A stretch of 64,000 bases of DNA, from positions 3,162,001-3,226,000 of the forward strand of contig NZ_JAPJZI010000001.1 of NCBI RefSeq assembly GCF_027944115.1, written 5' to 3'. Under the pieces are notes generated by a model. It searched no databases. It was not told the DNA's origin and saw only the letters and a program-made list of their open reading frames with translations. The DNA comes from Hoeflea prorocentri. GTDB lineage: Bacteria > Pseudomonadota > Alphaproteobacteria > Rhizobiales > Rhizobiaceae. A program made the translations under genes and the position numbers. Shown here piece after piece: positions 39,460-47,423 of the stretch. The stretch's first letter is position 1, and every line of letters starts with the position of its first letter.

Positions 39460-39485
39460 GGGAGGCTGCCTTGACGCAGCCTCCC
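39460..39485 (+). promoter_or_regulatory. Intercistronic hairpin after the TAXI binding-protein gene
   Basis: A perfect 10-bp stem GGGAGGCTGC / GCAGCCTCCC with a 6-nt loop, 32 nt after the binding-protein stop and 34 nt before the permease start. No U-tract. It could protect the upstream mRNA or cause partial termination. Confidence 0.65.
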
Positions 39486-39519
39486 AATCCGAAAGAATGG
39501 CATGTGGGGGAGGCAGGCC

Positions 39520-41754
39520 ATGACAGAACAGACTGCACAGGATGACCAGACGGTTATTGCCAAGGGTATTGACGACGAACCCGTTGAAGGCAACCGGCGC
39601 ATTTATGGGGGCAAGACCGGCTTGTTCATAGCCGGCTTCGCAGCGGTCTACGCGCTGTTTCACATTCTGGCACTCAATGGTGTGTCCATTTCCGAATGGA
39701 CCGGTGTTGAAGTGCCCTTTCTGCCTACATTCCCCATGGAAACATGGAATTTTCGCATCGTGCATATTGCCGGCGCCCTGGCCCTTGGCTTTGCACTCTA
39801 CTCCGCATCCTCATTCAAACCGGACAAGGATGCGGGCAGCTCAATCCTTACCTGGATTTCACTGGCCCTGACCGCTGTTGCGCTCTTCAGCATCGGCACC
39901 GCACTCTATTTCGCGTGGCAAATCGCCGGCGGCAAAATGTGGAACGGGATCGATCCCGCAATCAGGTTCAACGAGATCTGGCTCTTCGGCGCGCCCCTTC
40001 TGACGGCCACCTTCGGCGGCATTATCCTGTCCTGGTTTGACAAACGCGCCCGTCATAGCTTGCCTGGTGTTGAGATCACACTGACGCTTTGCGGCGTCTC
40101 CGTGGCAATCTATCTGATCACCGTATTCGGAACGCAGATGCGCAATGCGACCGGTACGCCCTTTGCGCCCATAGGCATGTCCATCGCGGCTGTAGCAGGC
40201 ACCGCCCTCATCCTTGAACTGACCCGCCGCGTGGCGGGGATGGCGCTGGTGGTGATCGCAGGTGTTTTTCTCGTCTATGTATTCATCGGCCCCTATATGC
40301 CGGGCGTCCTGAATTCACCGGCTGTCACCTGGCAAAGGTTCTTCAGTCAGGTCTATACCGATGCGGGGGTGCTTGGCCCCACGACGGCGGTTTCCTCGAC
40401 ATATATCATTCTCTTCATCATATTTGCCGGCTTCCTTCAGGCATCGAAAGTCGGCGACTATTTCGTCAACTTTGCTTTCGCCGTTGCCGGACGAGCGCGC
40501 GGCGGTCCGGCCAAAGTGGCCATTTTTGCCTCCGGCCTCATGGGCATGATCAACGGCACCTCAGCGGGCAATGTCGTTGCGACCGGATCGCTGACAATCC
40601 CGTTGATGAAACGGGTCGGTTATTCCAAAAAAGTATCTGGTGCCGTCGAAGCCGCAGCCTCTACCGGTGGTCAGATTATGCCGCCTATCATGGGCGCCGG
40701 TGCTTTCATCATGGCGGAGGTGACGGGCATTCCCTATCAGGACATTGCAATTGCCGCGATTATTCCGGCGGTTCTGTTCTACGTATCTGTCTATTTCATG
40801 GTGGATTTTGAAGCGGCCAAACTGGGCATGCGCGGCATGCGCTCCGAAGAACTGCCCAAATTTGCGGATATGGCGCGCAAGGCGTTCCTGTTCATACCGA
40901 TCGTCATTCTTATTGGCGCGCTCTTCATGGGTTACTCGGTCATCCGTGCCGGTACATTGGCGACGGCCGCGGCTGCCGTGGTCAGTTGGCTTACGCCTTA
41001 TCGAATGGGACTGCGCTCCATCGCGAAGGCATTCGAACTTTCCGGCCTGATGTCCATTCAGATCATCGCGGTCTGCGCCTGCGCAGGCATTATTGTGGGT
41101 GTCATCTCGCTCACCGGCGTCGGCGCGCGGTTTTCCAGCCTATTGCTTGGCGTGGCCGAAACGTCGCAATTGCTGGCGCTGTTCTTTGCCATGTGCATCG
41201 CCATCCTGCTGGGCATGGGAATGCCGACAACAGCGGCCTATGCGGTTGCCGCTTCCGTTGTGGCGCCGGGACTTGTTGAGCTGGGAATTCCGCTCCTCAC
41301 CGCCCATTTCTTTGTGTTCTACTTTGCAGTCGTGTCTGCGATTACGCCACCGGTGGCACTGGCTTCTTACGCGGCGGCGGGCATATCCGGCGCCAATCCG
41401 ATGCAGACCTCCGTCACATCGTTTCGCATTGGCATATCAGCCTTTATCGTGCCCTTCATGTTTTTCTATAATTCAGCGCTGCTTATGGACGGCACTGTCG
41501 TCGAGATAGCGCAGGCGTGTATCACCGCCGTGGTCGGAGTTTTTCTCCTGTCCTCCGGCATGCAGGGCTGGTTTGTCGGACGACATGTGGTCTGGTTCAA
41601 CCGTTTGGGACTCGTGGTGGCGGCACTCTTTCTGATTGAAGGCGGGCTCTATACGGACCTGATAGGCGCTGTGATAACGGCCGTTGTCTTCTTTATTCAG
41701 CGTGTCATCAAGCCGAAACCCGGCAGCATGGTGGCCGTTGCCGGAGCCGACTGA
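39520..41754 (+). CDS. TRAP transporter fused 4TM/12TM permease (TAXI type)
   Basis: A 744-residue membrane protein joining the small (DctQ-like) and large (DctM-like) TRAP subunits. The N-terminal 200 residues hold about six hydrophobic segments; the DctM-like part starts near ELTRRVAGMALVVIAGVFLVYVFIGPYMPG and has the signatures GLMGMINGTSAGNVVATGSLTIPLMK and MGMPTTAAYAVAASVVAPGLVELGI. It imports the ligand of the TAXI protein using a sodium or proton gradient. ATG at 39520 has GGGGGAGG upstream. Confidence 0.9.
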   Translation: MTEQTAQDDQTVIAKGIDDEPVEGNRRIYGGKTGLFIAGFAAVYALFHILALNGVSISEWTGVEVPFLPTFPMETWNFRIVHIAGALALGFALYSASSFKPDKDAGSSILTWISLALTAVALFSIGTALYFAWQIAGGKMWNGIDPAIRFNEIWLFGAPLLTATFGGIILSWFDKRARHSLPGVEITLTLCGVSVAIYLITVFGTQMRNATGTPFAPIGMSIAAVAGTALILELTRRVAGMALVVIAGVFLVYVFIGPYMPGVLNSPAVTWQRFFSQVYTDAGVLGPTTAVSSTYIILFIIFAGFLQASKVGDYFVNFAFAVAGRARGGPAKVAIFASGLMGMINGTSAGNVVATGSLTIPLMKRVGYSKKVSGAVEAAASTGGQIMPPIMGAGAFIMAEVTGIPYQDIAIAAIIPAVLFYVSVYFMVDFEAAKLGMRGMRSEELPKFADMARKAFLFIPIVILIGALFMGYSVIRAGTLATAAAAVVSWLTPYRMGLRSIAKAFELSGLMSIQIIAVCACAGIIVGVISLTGVGARFSSLLLGVAETSQLLALFFAMCIAILLGMGMPTTAAYAVAASVVAPGLVELGIPLLTAHFFVFYFAVVSAITPPVALASYAAAGISGANPMQTSVTSFRIGISAFIVPFMFFYNSALLMDGTVVEIAQACITAVVGVFLLSSGMQGWFVGRHVVWFNRLGLVVAALFLIEGGLYTDLIGAVITAVVFFIQRVIKPKPGSMVAVAGAD

Positions 41755-41769
41755 CATGTATGCCTGAAC

Positions 41770-41797
41770 AACGACCGGCGGTGGTCCGCCGGTCGTT
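41770..41797. terminator. Terminator between the TRAP operon and convergent kefB
   Basis: A perfect 12-bp stem AACGACCGGCGG / CCGCCGGTCGTT with a 4-nt loop, 15 nt after the permease stop. The U-tract is short, so termination may depend mainly on stem strength. Confidence 0.8.
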
Positions 41798-41858
41798 CGA
41801 TGGGATCATAGGCATTTGACGGCCAGACACTGCAGAACGGCACTTGCAGGCACGTGCC

Positions 41859-43748
41859 CTAGTCGTCCTGAGCCTTGGCGCCCGGAGGCAACCAGGCGCG
41901 CCTGACCTCGTCATGGACCGATGGGCGGTCGGACAGAGCGTCTTCCATCTCTTCCTGGATTTCGCGCGCGAGCTTCATGTAAGGCTCGTTTTCAAACGCC
42001 GGGATATCCGGGTCGTAGAGTCGGGCAAGCCGGCGGATGCCATCGCGGTCGTGGTTCTCGAACATCGTCACCAGTTTCTCCGCCTCATGCGGGTGTATGC
42101 CAAAGGCCTCCAACGCGTAGCGCGATGCCCGCACCGCGCTGTCAAAGGTCTCACGCACGATGTCATCGGCGCCCGCCTTGTAGAACTCGTAGACGTGATG
42201 ACGATTGCGGGCTCGCGCAACGATATGCAGATCGGGACGCTCACGGCGTGCATGTTTGACGATCTCAAGGGCGCGCTCCATATCGTCAATGGCAACGACA
42301 AGGAGCCCGGCTTCCTCAAGGCCGGCGGCGCCCAGCAAGTCCGGCCGGGACGCATCGCCGTAGAAGGTGCGGATGCCGAAGCGGTTGAAGCCGTCGACGG
42401 TCTCGGCGCTCAGATCAAGAACCACGGTCTCGTAGCCATTGCCTTTCAGCACACGGTTGATCACCTGCCCGAACCGGCCCATGCCGCATATGATGGCCGC
42501 GCCCTTCTCAGTGATCTCGTCGGCATCCCGCCCCTGATCCTTGTCCATCCGCGGAAGCACAACGCGGTCAAAAAGGATGAAGAGGGCCGGCGTCAGAAGC
42601 ATGGACAAGGCCACGACCAGTAGCAGCAGATCCGCCAGATCGGTCGGGATGACGGAATTCTGAACCGTGAAAGACAGAAGCACGAAGCCGAATTCGCCGG
42701 CCTGTGCAAGTGCGAGCGTAAACAGCCACTGATCGGCGCCGCGCAGTTTGAACATATAGGCAAGTCCAAGCAGGACGGCGGCCTTCAGCACCATGAGGCC
42801 GATCGTCAGGCCAAACACCGATGCCGCGTTGTTGAACAGCAGCGTAAAATCAATGCCGGCGCCAACGGTGATGAAGAACAGACCGAGCAACAGACCCTTG
42901 AAGGGTTCGATGTCGCTTTCAAGTTCATGTCGGAACTCGCTGTTGGCAAGAACCACGCCGGCAAGGAACGTGCCGAGCGCCGGGGATAGTCCGACCAGCG
43001 TCATGAGGAAGGCAATGGCGACAACGAGAAGCAGCGCGGCGGCTGTAAAGATTTCCCGCAATTTGGACGCGGCGATGAAGCGGAACATCGGCCGCGAGAG
43101 ATAGTGGCCACCGGCAATCACCGCTGCGATTGCAGCGATGTTGACGATCGCCACCTGCCAGCCGGCCAGCCCTTCGATTAGACTGAACTCCGCGCCATGC
43201 CCGCCGCCATGGCCATCGCCGTGATGCGCCAATTCAGGCAAGGCCAGCAACGGGATGAGTGCCAGCATCGGGATGACGGCAATGTCCTGAAAGAGCAGGA
43301 CCGAAAAACTCGACTGCCCGCCATCGCTTTTCATCAGACCCTTTTCATTGAGCGTCTGAAGGACAATGGCCGTTGAGGAAAGGGAGAACACCAGCCCTAT
43401 GGCAAGCGCAATGGTGGCGGGCTGACCGAGCGCCATGGCCGCCGCCATGACAAGCACGATGGTGACGCCGACCTGCAGGCCTCCAAGCCCCAGCAGCTTG
43501 TTGCGCATCGTCCATAACGTACGCGGCTCAAGTTCAAGACCGACAAGGAACAGCATCATGACAACGCCGAATTCAGCGATATGCTGGATACCTTCCGTCT
43601 CGGAACCGACAAGGCCGAGCACCGGCCCGATGACAATGCCCGCAATGAGGTAGCCGAGTACGGAACCCAGCCCAAGACGTTTGGCGACCGGCACCGCGAT
43701 CACCGCGGCGCACAGATAAACGAAAGCCTGGAACAGCAATCCAGTCAT
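41859..43748 (-). CDS. kefB: KefB-type potassium/proton antiporter (CPA2 family)
   Basis: A 629-residue protein. Residues about 1-390 form the Na_H_Exchanger membrane domain (FGVVMMLFLVGLELEPRTLW, ALGTFLAGVVLANSEFRHELESDIEPFKGLLLGLFFITVGAGID), followed by a TrkA-N/RCK domain with the nucleotide motif IICGMGRFGQVINRVLKGNG near residue 413. The RCK glycine pattern fits glutathione-gated Kef systems. It releases potassium in exchange for protons, which protects against electrophiles. It overlaps the partner gene by 4 nt. Confidence 0.88.
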   Translation of the reverse strand: MTGLLFQAFVYLCAAVIAVPVAKRLGLGSVLGYLIAGIVIGPVLGLVGSETEGIQHIAEFGVVMMLFLVGLELEPRTLWTMRNKLLGLGGLQVGVTIVLVMAAAMALGQPATIALAIGLVFSLSSTAIVLQTLNEKGLMKSDGGQSSFSVLLFQDIAVIPMLALIPLLALPELAHHGDGHGGGHGAEFSLIEGLAGWQVAIVNIAAIAAVIAGGHYLSRPMFRFIAASKLREIFTAAALLLVVAIAFLMTLVGLSPALGTFLAGVVLANSEFRHELESDIEPFKGLLLGLFFITVGAGIDFTLLFNNAASVFGLTIGLMVLKAAVLLGLAYMFKLRGADQWLFTLALAQAGEFGFVLLSFTVQNSVIPTDLADLLLLVVALSMLLTPALFILFDRVVLPRMDKDQGRDADEITEKGAAIICGMGRFGQVINRVLKGNGYETVVLDLSAETVDGFNRFGIRTFYGDASRPDLLGAAGLEEAGLLVVAIDDMERALEIVKHARRERPDLHIVARARNRHHVYEFYKAGADDIVRETFDSAVRASRYALEAFGIHPHEAEKLVTMFENHDRDGIRRLARLYDPDIPAFENEPYMKLAREIQEEMEDALSDRPSVHDEVRRAWLPPGAKAQDD

Positions 43749-44371
43749 GGTGTTGCCTCCTTGATCAATGGAAGCGTGTCATCGGTCAGAACCGGCAGTT
43801 TTACCGCTGCATCCATGTCCAACCTGTTTTCCCGCAACGCCTTCAGAAGTTGCCGATAACCCTCCAAATGGCGGTTCATCCGCTCATTGCCGATGGCTTT
43901 CGGCGCCGCGTAGAGCGTATAGGGCGGGATAAAACGCAGACCGCACAGATTGGCCGTCTGCTCCAACGGAGACAGGAGGTCGCGTAAAGGAAAATTGTTG
44001 CGTCCGCCCACCCGATAGAAATCTTCCGGACCACCGGTCGTAACCACCGGCAGGAACAGTTTTCCGGCTATCTTGTCGCCGCCTTCTCCATAGGCGAAGC
44101 CGTATTCAAGCACGAGGTCCTGCCATTCCTTGAGCAAGGCCGGCGTCGAATACCAGAACATCGGGAACTGGAAGACGATGACATCATGGTCCAGCAGGCG
44201 CTGCTGTTCGGTCTCGATATTGATCTTGAACCGTGGATATTCGGCGTAGAGGTCAACGAAGGTGACGCCGGGCGACATGCTTGCAGCTTCGGCCAATTGA
44301 GCGTTTGCCTGTGAGTAACGTTGGCCCGGATGGGCAAACAGCACAAGGATCTTGCGGCTTTCAGGTTCCAC
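43745..44371 (-). CDS. Kef-associated flavodoxin-fold NAD(P)H oxidoreductase (KefF/KefG type)
   Basis: A 208-residue protein of the Flavodoxin_2 family: ILVLFAHPGQRYSQANAQL at the N-terminus, then DVIVFQFPMFWYSTPALLKEWQD and a family-typical LFLPVVTTGGPEDFYRVGG. Such proteins bind KefB/KefC and are needed for full activity; some reduce quinones. GTG at 44371 (GAGGGATG upstream) is preferred over an ATG at 44440 because similarity begins at once. It is co-transcribed with kefB, overlapping by 4 nt. Confidence 0.84.
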   Translation of the reverse strand: MEPESRKILVLFAHPGQRYSQANAQLAEAASMSPGVTFVDLYAEYPRFKINIETEQQRLLDHDVIVFQFPMFWYSTPALLKEWQDLVLEYGFAYGEGGDKIAGKLFLPVVTTGGPEDFYRVGGRNNFPLRDLLSPLEQTANLCGLRFIPPYTLYAAPKAIGNERMNRHLEGYRQLLKALRENRLDMDAAVKLPVLTDDTLPLIKEATP

Positions 44372-44549
44372 TCGCCATCCCTCGGTTGTTCTTGTCGGGC
44401 TCTTAAGGCCCCCTTGAGCGCACGACCATATCGGTCGCACGAGCAGTGTTTCAATAGCCGGCGCCTTTACGGGGGATAATAGACGGCTCTCAGCTTGCCC
44501 GACTCAACGCCAACGCGCATGATGGTGGGACCACTGGAGATCACCAGCC

Positions 44550-45362
44550 ATGCCGATCCATGCCCCGCGAATGCTGATGACCGCCGCGCTGGCCTGCGCC
44601 GCATCGTTCCTTTTCTCGCCTTCCCTCGACATCATCGCACGTGCGGAAGACGAGAGCGTGTCCACCGTCGGCCCGCGCACAACCCTTTTTGTCTTCGGGC
44701 CGCAACTGCCGTTCATGTTCGAGATCGACGGGCAGCGGCTGGATTTCCGCTGGAGCGATCTTGTAACCTACGGCAATACGGGTCTTGGCGGGCTTGAAGA
44801 TGGCTCGGGAACCGTGATCGGTATCGACCGGCAATTCTGGGTCGCGGATGCAACGGACCCGGTGCCGCGAGAGCTGACGGAAGAAATCACGCCATCCGGC
44901 CTTGTGGCGACATTCATCCCCGACAACAGCGTGGATCTCGAGGCAAGTGTCGATCTTGAGGCATTACAGCCCATTCTCGACGATGCCTTTGGCAATACCG
45001 GCACCTATGCCTACATGTTTCGCATCACCGGCGTTGTCGATGCACTTGCCTATCAACTGACAGGCCCTGTGCCCGATGGTTCGGTCGTCGAGACGGTTGC
45101 CGGGGGCAACAGCCAGACGGCCATGACGATCGGGACTGAAAAATTTCTGCTGGAAAACAAAGCCGTTACGCTGATCGGGCTGCGCGCACCCGAATATATG
45201 AACGGCGTGCTGCAAACGCCCTATCGTATTCACTTCATTACCGATGACCGAAGCGCGCTCGGTCAGGTTACGGATCTGATGGCGGACAATCTTAAGGTGG
45301 AGTGGACGCGCATCAATGCGCTCAATATCCACATGTGGGACGTCACGACCGCGGGTCAGTAG
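44550..45362 (+). CDS. Secreted acetolactate-decarboxylase-like protein lacking metal ligands
   Basis: A 270-residue protein with a signal peptide (MLMTAALACAASFLFSPSLDIIARA). The mature part follows the alpha-acetolactate decarboxylase (BudA, PF03306) pattern: LVTYGNTGLGGLEDGSGTVIG, YAYMFRITGVVDAL, and GLRAPEYMNGV..YRIHFITDDRSALGQ. In active enzymes the last block reads HxH...H and binds zinc; here the first and third positions are R226 and Q239, only H228 remains. The glutamate expected in the first block is also absent, and the protein ends earlier than BudA. It is therefore unlikely to be a decarboxylase. Export is also unusual for a Gram-negative member. Function unknown. Confidence 0.72.
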   Translation: MPIHAPRMLMTAALACAASFLFSPSLDIIARAEDESVSTVGPRTTLFVFGPQLPFMFEIDGQRLDFRWSDLVTYGNTGLGGLEDGSGTVIGIDRQFWVADATDPVPRELTEEITPSGLVATFIPDNSVDLEASVDLEALQPILDDAFGNTGTYAYMFRITGVVDALAYQLTGPVPDGSVVETVAGGNSQTAMTIGTEKFLLENKAVTLIGLRAPEYMNGVLQTPYRIHFITDDRSALGQVTDLMADNLKVEWTRINALNIHMWDVTTAGQ

Positions 45363-45421
45363 ACATTGAGACCCGCCGCTTCAGCCAAGCGGCAAACAGG
45401 TCGTTTGATCTGAAAAGACGC

Positions 45422-46630
45422 CTAGGCGCCCGAAGCCACCGCTTGCGCCAGAACTTGCGCACCCAGAAGAAGGTCCTCTTCTTTCGTATCCTCCGAAAAA
45501 TCATGGCTGACGCCACCGATGGAGGGCACAAACAGCATTGCGACAGGCATCAGCCTTGCAACATTGTTGGCATCGTGGAGCGCGCCGGAGGGCATGCGCC
45601 GCCAACGTTGCGGCGCGAGGGCTTCGGCGGATGTTTCCAGCTGCTGACGCAAGGGTCCGCTGATCGCTGTCGGCGGCACCGAAAGATAATCCGAGTGGGT
45701 GCACTTGAGGTCGTATTCCTCTGCGACGCTTGCTGCCGTCTGCCGGATGATCTCCTCCATGCGGTCCAGCCGCACCTCGTCCGCATCGCGCCATTGTACG
45801 CTGAAATCGGCAAGACCGGGTACGATGGAGGCCGCATTGGGTTTCAGCTCGACATGGCCGATAGTCCAGACAGTCGCCGGGGTGACGATGGATGCAAGGG
45901 TTTCATTGATCCGTTCGGCAAATGCAACGAGCCCCTGAAAGGCATCCTTGCGCATCGCCATGGGTGTTGTTCCGGCATGGTTCTGTTGCCCGGCGAAACA
46001 AACCCGAAGACCGCGAATGCCGACAATGTGTTCGACCACACCGATGACATCTTCGCTCAGATCCAGAACCGGCCCCTGCTCGATATGGGCTTCGACATAG
46101 CCCAGGAAACGGTCGGCGCGTACAAAATCGCGGGCGCACAGATCCGCCATCGCAGCTCTTGCGTCGGCAAAACTGGTGCCCTGCGTATCGGTTAGCCGAT
46201 CAGCTTCGGCAAGATCGAGCGCGCCGGACCAGACGCGGCTGCCGGTGAGCGCCCCAAAACGTCCCTCTTCGTCCTGGAAGGAGACCACGGCGATTGGGGG
46301 GCCGCCGGCTTCAATCGAGGCCCTCGCCGCCTCAAGCGCGGCGATCACGCCAAATGCGCCGTCAAGCCAGCCGCCTTCGGGCTGCGAATCGGTGTGTGAG
46401 CCAAGAAGCAGGCAGGCGGAATCGTCGGCGGGAAGACCGAAAAGATTGCCAACCGGATCAAAAACCGGATTAAGCCCGGCATCGGCCATCCGGATGGCCA
46501 GCCATTGACGCGATGCGATATCGGGCTGCGAAAAAGCGGGCCGGACAACGCCCGTCCCATGCGCACCAAATGAGCGCAGGCGGTGAAGATCTTCCAGAAA
46601 TCTGGCTGAATTGACGGCAATCTCGGGCAT
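45422..46630 (-). CDS. M20 family amidohydrolase (N-carbamoyl-amino-acid hydrolase/allantoate amidohydrolase type)
   Basis: A 402-residue zinc hydrolase. Metal ligands are seen in [19 protein letters not shown] and FQDEEGRF (His, Asp, Glu), with [10 protein letters not shown] and PSGALHDAN further on; the dimerisation (lid) domain lies between about residues 205 and 320. This subgroup (hydantoinase/carbamoylase, AllC, UAH) hydrolyses carbamoyl or ureido C-N bonds. The exact substrate is unknown: no allantoin or hydantoin genes are nearby. Confidence 0.85.
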   Translation of the reverse strand: MPEIAVNSARFLEDLHRLRSFGAHGTGVVRPAFSQPDIASRQWLAIRMADAGLNPVFDPVGNLFGLPADDSACLLLGSHTDSQPEGGWLDGAFGVIAALEAARASIEAGGPPIAVVSFQDEEGRFGALTGSRVWSGALDLAEADRLTDTQGTSFADARAAMADLCARDFVRADRFLGYVEAHIEQGPVLDLSEDVIGVVEHIVGIRGLRVCFAGQQNHAGTTPMAMRKDAFQGLVAFAERINETLASIVTPATVWTIGHVELKPNAASIVPGLADFSVQWRDADEVRLDRMEEIIRQTAASVAEEYDLKCTHSDYLSVPPTAISGPLRQQLETSAEALAPQRWRRMPSGALHDANNVARLMPVAMLFVPSIGGVSHDFSEDTKEEDLLLGAQVLAQAVASGA

Positions 46631-46901
46631 GGGCTTTTCTTAACGTATCTGCAGCGCGGCGGACAGAGACAAATGCCTGTGTCCGGGCAGCCACGCCCCG
46701 GAACCGTATCACCAAGCCGCCAGTCTTGCGCCCGGCCGTTAATTGACAGTCCGTTTGACGGGCCGCTAGAGTTTTGCGGACCGGAGAATTATCAAGGCAG
46801 GAGGACGCGCAGCCAGGCACCAAACCGGACACTGCAACCCGGTACGGAGTGTTCCGCGCCCGCGTCATCCCCCGCCGTTTCGCAGATCGAGGAGTGCTGT
46901 A

Positions 46902-47423
46902 ATGCGATTTCGTTTCCTGACCATTTTACCCATGATTGTCATGGGATTGAGTAGTGCGGGCGTCCATGCCCAGGACGCGGGACCGTCTGCTGAACAGCCC
47001 GATTTTGTGATCAAGGTCCCGGTACGTTTCGACAATCTGCACAAGGACATCACCGGCACCTATGTGCATTGCGAAGCCTATTCCCCCGAATACCAGTATG
47101 GCGGCTCTCAGGCGACCCCGGCGCGCGCATCCTCCGGCGATCTTGGCACAGACGATTTCGACAGTGTCGTGGAAATGGAACTCTCCGTACGCGACTATTG
47201 GGACCCGGACGATACAACTGAAATCGTTTGCGAAATGTCCTTCAACGTGAAAACCGACCGCGGCGTGGAGCGTATCGATTCGCAGCTCTACGGGCCGACG
47301 ACCGCCTTCGGACGCGACCGCAGCGCCTGCCGGCACGAGGTCGAATGGCTGCGCGCGGCCTGCACTGAAAAAGACACCGAAGCCCTCGGTCTTATCCGCC
47401 ACAAGCTCAACGAAACGGAATGA
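46902..47423 (+). CDS. Secreted protein of unknown function, coupled to the repeat protein
   Basis: A 173-residue protein that I do not recognise. It has a signal peptide (RFRFLTILPMIVMGLSSAGVHA-QDAG). The mature part is acidic and beta-strand-like, with VRFDNLHKDITGTYVHCEAY, MELSVRDYWDP and a short C-terminal helix. Four cysteines (CEAY, CEMS, CRHE, CTEK) could form two disulfides. The stop overlaps the start of the large repeat gene by 4 nt (ATGA), so the two are translated together. ATG at 46902 has GAGGAG upstream. Confidence 0.7.
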   Translation: MRFRFLTILPMIVMGLSSAGVHAQDAGPSAEQPDFVIKVPVRFDNLHKDITGTYVHCEAYSPEYQYGGSQATPARASSGDLGTDDFDSVVEMELSVRDYWDPDDTTEIVCEMSFNVKTDRGVERIDSQLYGPTTAFGRDRSACRHEVEWLRAACTEKDTEALGLIRHKLNETE

